Of a stretch of 23,454 bases of DNA, positions 22,465 to 23,454 are shown in pieces. The translations under genes were made by a program, and so were the position numbers. Origin of the DNA: Clostridia bacterium (GTDB taxonomy: Bacteria; Bacillota; Clostridia; Christensenellales; Borkfalkiaceae); contig JAGCIP010000111.1 of NCBI GenBank assembly GCA_017648525.1, positions 1 through 23,454 on the forward strand, read 5' to 3'. The notes beneath the pieces were generated by a model. That model searched no databases and had not been told where the DNA came from. It saw only the letters and a list, made by a program, of their open reading frames with translations. The number at the start of each line of letters is the position of its first letter. The stretch's first letter is position 1.

Positions 22465-23454
22465 ATGGCACATTTTGAAGGTTATGAAAGACGTGAAGCC
22501 AAAATTCTTGCTACCTTGGCTGAATATGGCATCAAATCTATTGATGAATGTAAAGAAATTTGCGACAAGTATGGGATTGACCCCTATACCATTACGCAAG
22601 AAACCCAACCCATTTGTTTTGAAAACGCTAAATGGGCATACACCGTTGGTTCTGCAATCGCATTAAAAGCAGCAGAAAAAACCGGTGATAAATCAGCAGC
22701 AACCGCAGCAGCAAATAGCGGTATTGGTTTACAAGCTTTCTGTATCCCTGGTTCAGTTGCAGAAAACAGAAAGGTTGGTCTTGGCCACGGTAATTTAGGT
22801 AAAATGCTTTTATCTGAAGAAACCGAATGTTTCTGCTTCCTTGCAGGTCACGAATCTTTCGCTGCAGCAGAAGGTGCAATTAAGATTGCTCTTAATGCTA
22901 ACAAAGTTCGTGTAAAACCCTTAAGAGTTATTCTTAACGGTTTAGGTAAGGACGCTGCTTATATCATTTCAAGAATTAACGGATTCACTTACGTTGAAAC
23001 AAAGTTTAACCCTGCAACTGAAGAAGTTGAAGTATTAGAAGAAAGACCGTTCTCTAAAGGCGCTAGAGCTAACGTTAAATGCTATGGTTCAGATAGCGTT
23101 CCAGAAGGCGTTGCAATTATGAGACACGAAAACGTTGGTGTATCAATTACTGGTAACTCAACCAACCCAACTCGTTTCCAACACCCCGTTGCTGGTACCT
23201 ATAAGAAATGGGCTATCGAAAATGGTAAGAGTTATTTCTCAGTAGCATCAGGTGGTGGTACAGGTAGAACACTTCACCCAGATAACATGGCTGCAGGTCC
23301 TGCATCTTATGGTATGACTGACACAATGGGACGTATGCACTCAGATGCACAATTCGCAGGATCATCATCAGTACCTGCACACGTAGAGATGATGGGATTC
23401 TTAGGAATTGGAAACAACCCAATGGTAGGATGTACAGTAGCATGTGCAGTTGAC
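22465..23454 (+). CDS. GGGtGRT protein (3' partial, function unknown)
   Basis: An open frame of 330 codons from the ATG at 22465 to the window edge, with GGGAGGT 10 bases upstream and a 18-base gap from the scaffold gene. Residues 263-269 read GGGTGRT, the motif that names this conserved family. Family members are, as I recall, only slightly longer than 330 residues, so little is missing. Other blocks: TVGSAIALKAAEKTGD, GLGHGNLGKMLLSEETECFCFLAGHESFAAAEGA, VKPLRVILNGLGKDAAYIISR and MRHENVGVSITGN. There is no signal peptide or membrane helix. The GGGtGRT loop looks like a phosphate-binding loop, but that is a guess. The function is not known; the tight pairing with an IscU-like protein suggests metal or cluster handling. 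The last 126 bases use different glycine codons from the rest. Confidence 0.85.
   Translation, partial: MAHFEGYERREAKILATLAEYGIKSIDECKEICDKYGIDPYTITQETQPICFENAKWAYTVGSAIALKAAEKTGDKSAATAAANSGIGLQAFCIPGSVAENRKVGLGHGNLGKMLLSEETECFCFLAGHESFAAAEGAIKIALNANKVRVKPLRVILNGLGKDAAYIISRINGFTYVETKFNPATEEVEVLEERPFSKGARANVKCYGSDSVPEGVAIMRHENVGVSITGNSTNPTRFQHPVAGTYKKWAIENGKSYFSVASGGGTGRTLHPDNMAAGPASYGMTDTMGRMHSDAQFAGSSSVPAHVEMMGFLGIGNNPMVGCTVACAVD

Overview
This window is a gene-dense stretch of core chromosome from a low-GC bacterium of the Bacillota, most likely class Clostridia. Gene orders typical of that group support this: rpsO-pnp-ylxY-M16 peptidase, murB-PHP-whiA-dnaE-pfkA, relA-MBL hydrolase-hemZ, and a sigma-70-style promoter and leader RNA before rplU. 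The genetic code is standard, with TAA, TAG and TGA all ending genes. I see no tRNA, rRNA, CRISPR array, insertion sequence, prophage or toxin-antitoxin module. No stretch longer than 300 bases lacks a gene.

Layout. (1) 3-5000: the 3' part of a bifunctional (p)ppGpp synthetase/hydrolase, an MBL-fold hydrolase, HemZ and a family 2 glycosyltransferase, packed with overlaps or short gaps. (2) 5028-7678: a strong promoter, a structured leader, rpsO, an intergenic hairpin region, pnp and a strong terminator. (3) 7761-9785: a YlxY-type deacetylase-like membrane protein lacking the usual catalytic motif, an M16 zinc peptidase, then a terminator. (4) 9810-10805: an orphan, membrane-anchored, solute-binding-protein-like gene. 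(5) 10808-19450: murB, a PHP phosphoesterase, whiA, dnaE, then an ATP-type and a PPi-type phosphofructokinase in tandem. This region ends in a perfect 21-bp hairpin that also serves a convergent gene. (6) 19453-19890, minus strand: a small all-helical protein of unknown function. (7) 19957-20730: promoter, L21 leader RNA, rplU, rpmA, terminator. (8) 20748-21631: an OGG1-type 8-oxoguanine glycosylase whose promoter predicts a leaderless mRNA. (9) 21656-23454: an IscU/NifU-like scaffold protein and the start of its partner, a GGGtGRT-motif protein, which runs off the window end.

Most of this is housekeeping: stringent response, translation, RNA decay, cell-wall precursor synthesis, replication, glycolysis and DNA repair. 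The least understood parts are the scaffold/GGGtGRT pair, the convergent helical protein and the orphan solute-binding-like protein. Several genes usually found inside these clusters are absent here: dtd after relA, rapZ and yvcK before whiA, and prp between rplU and rpmA. The last is notable because L27 keeps the N-terminal extension that Prp normally removes. The final ~125 bases show an abrupt change in glycine codon choice, which may be an assembly or recombination boundary.
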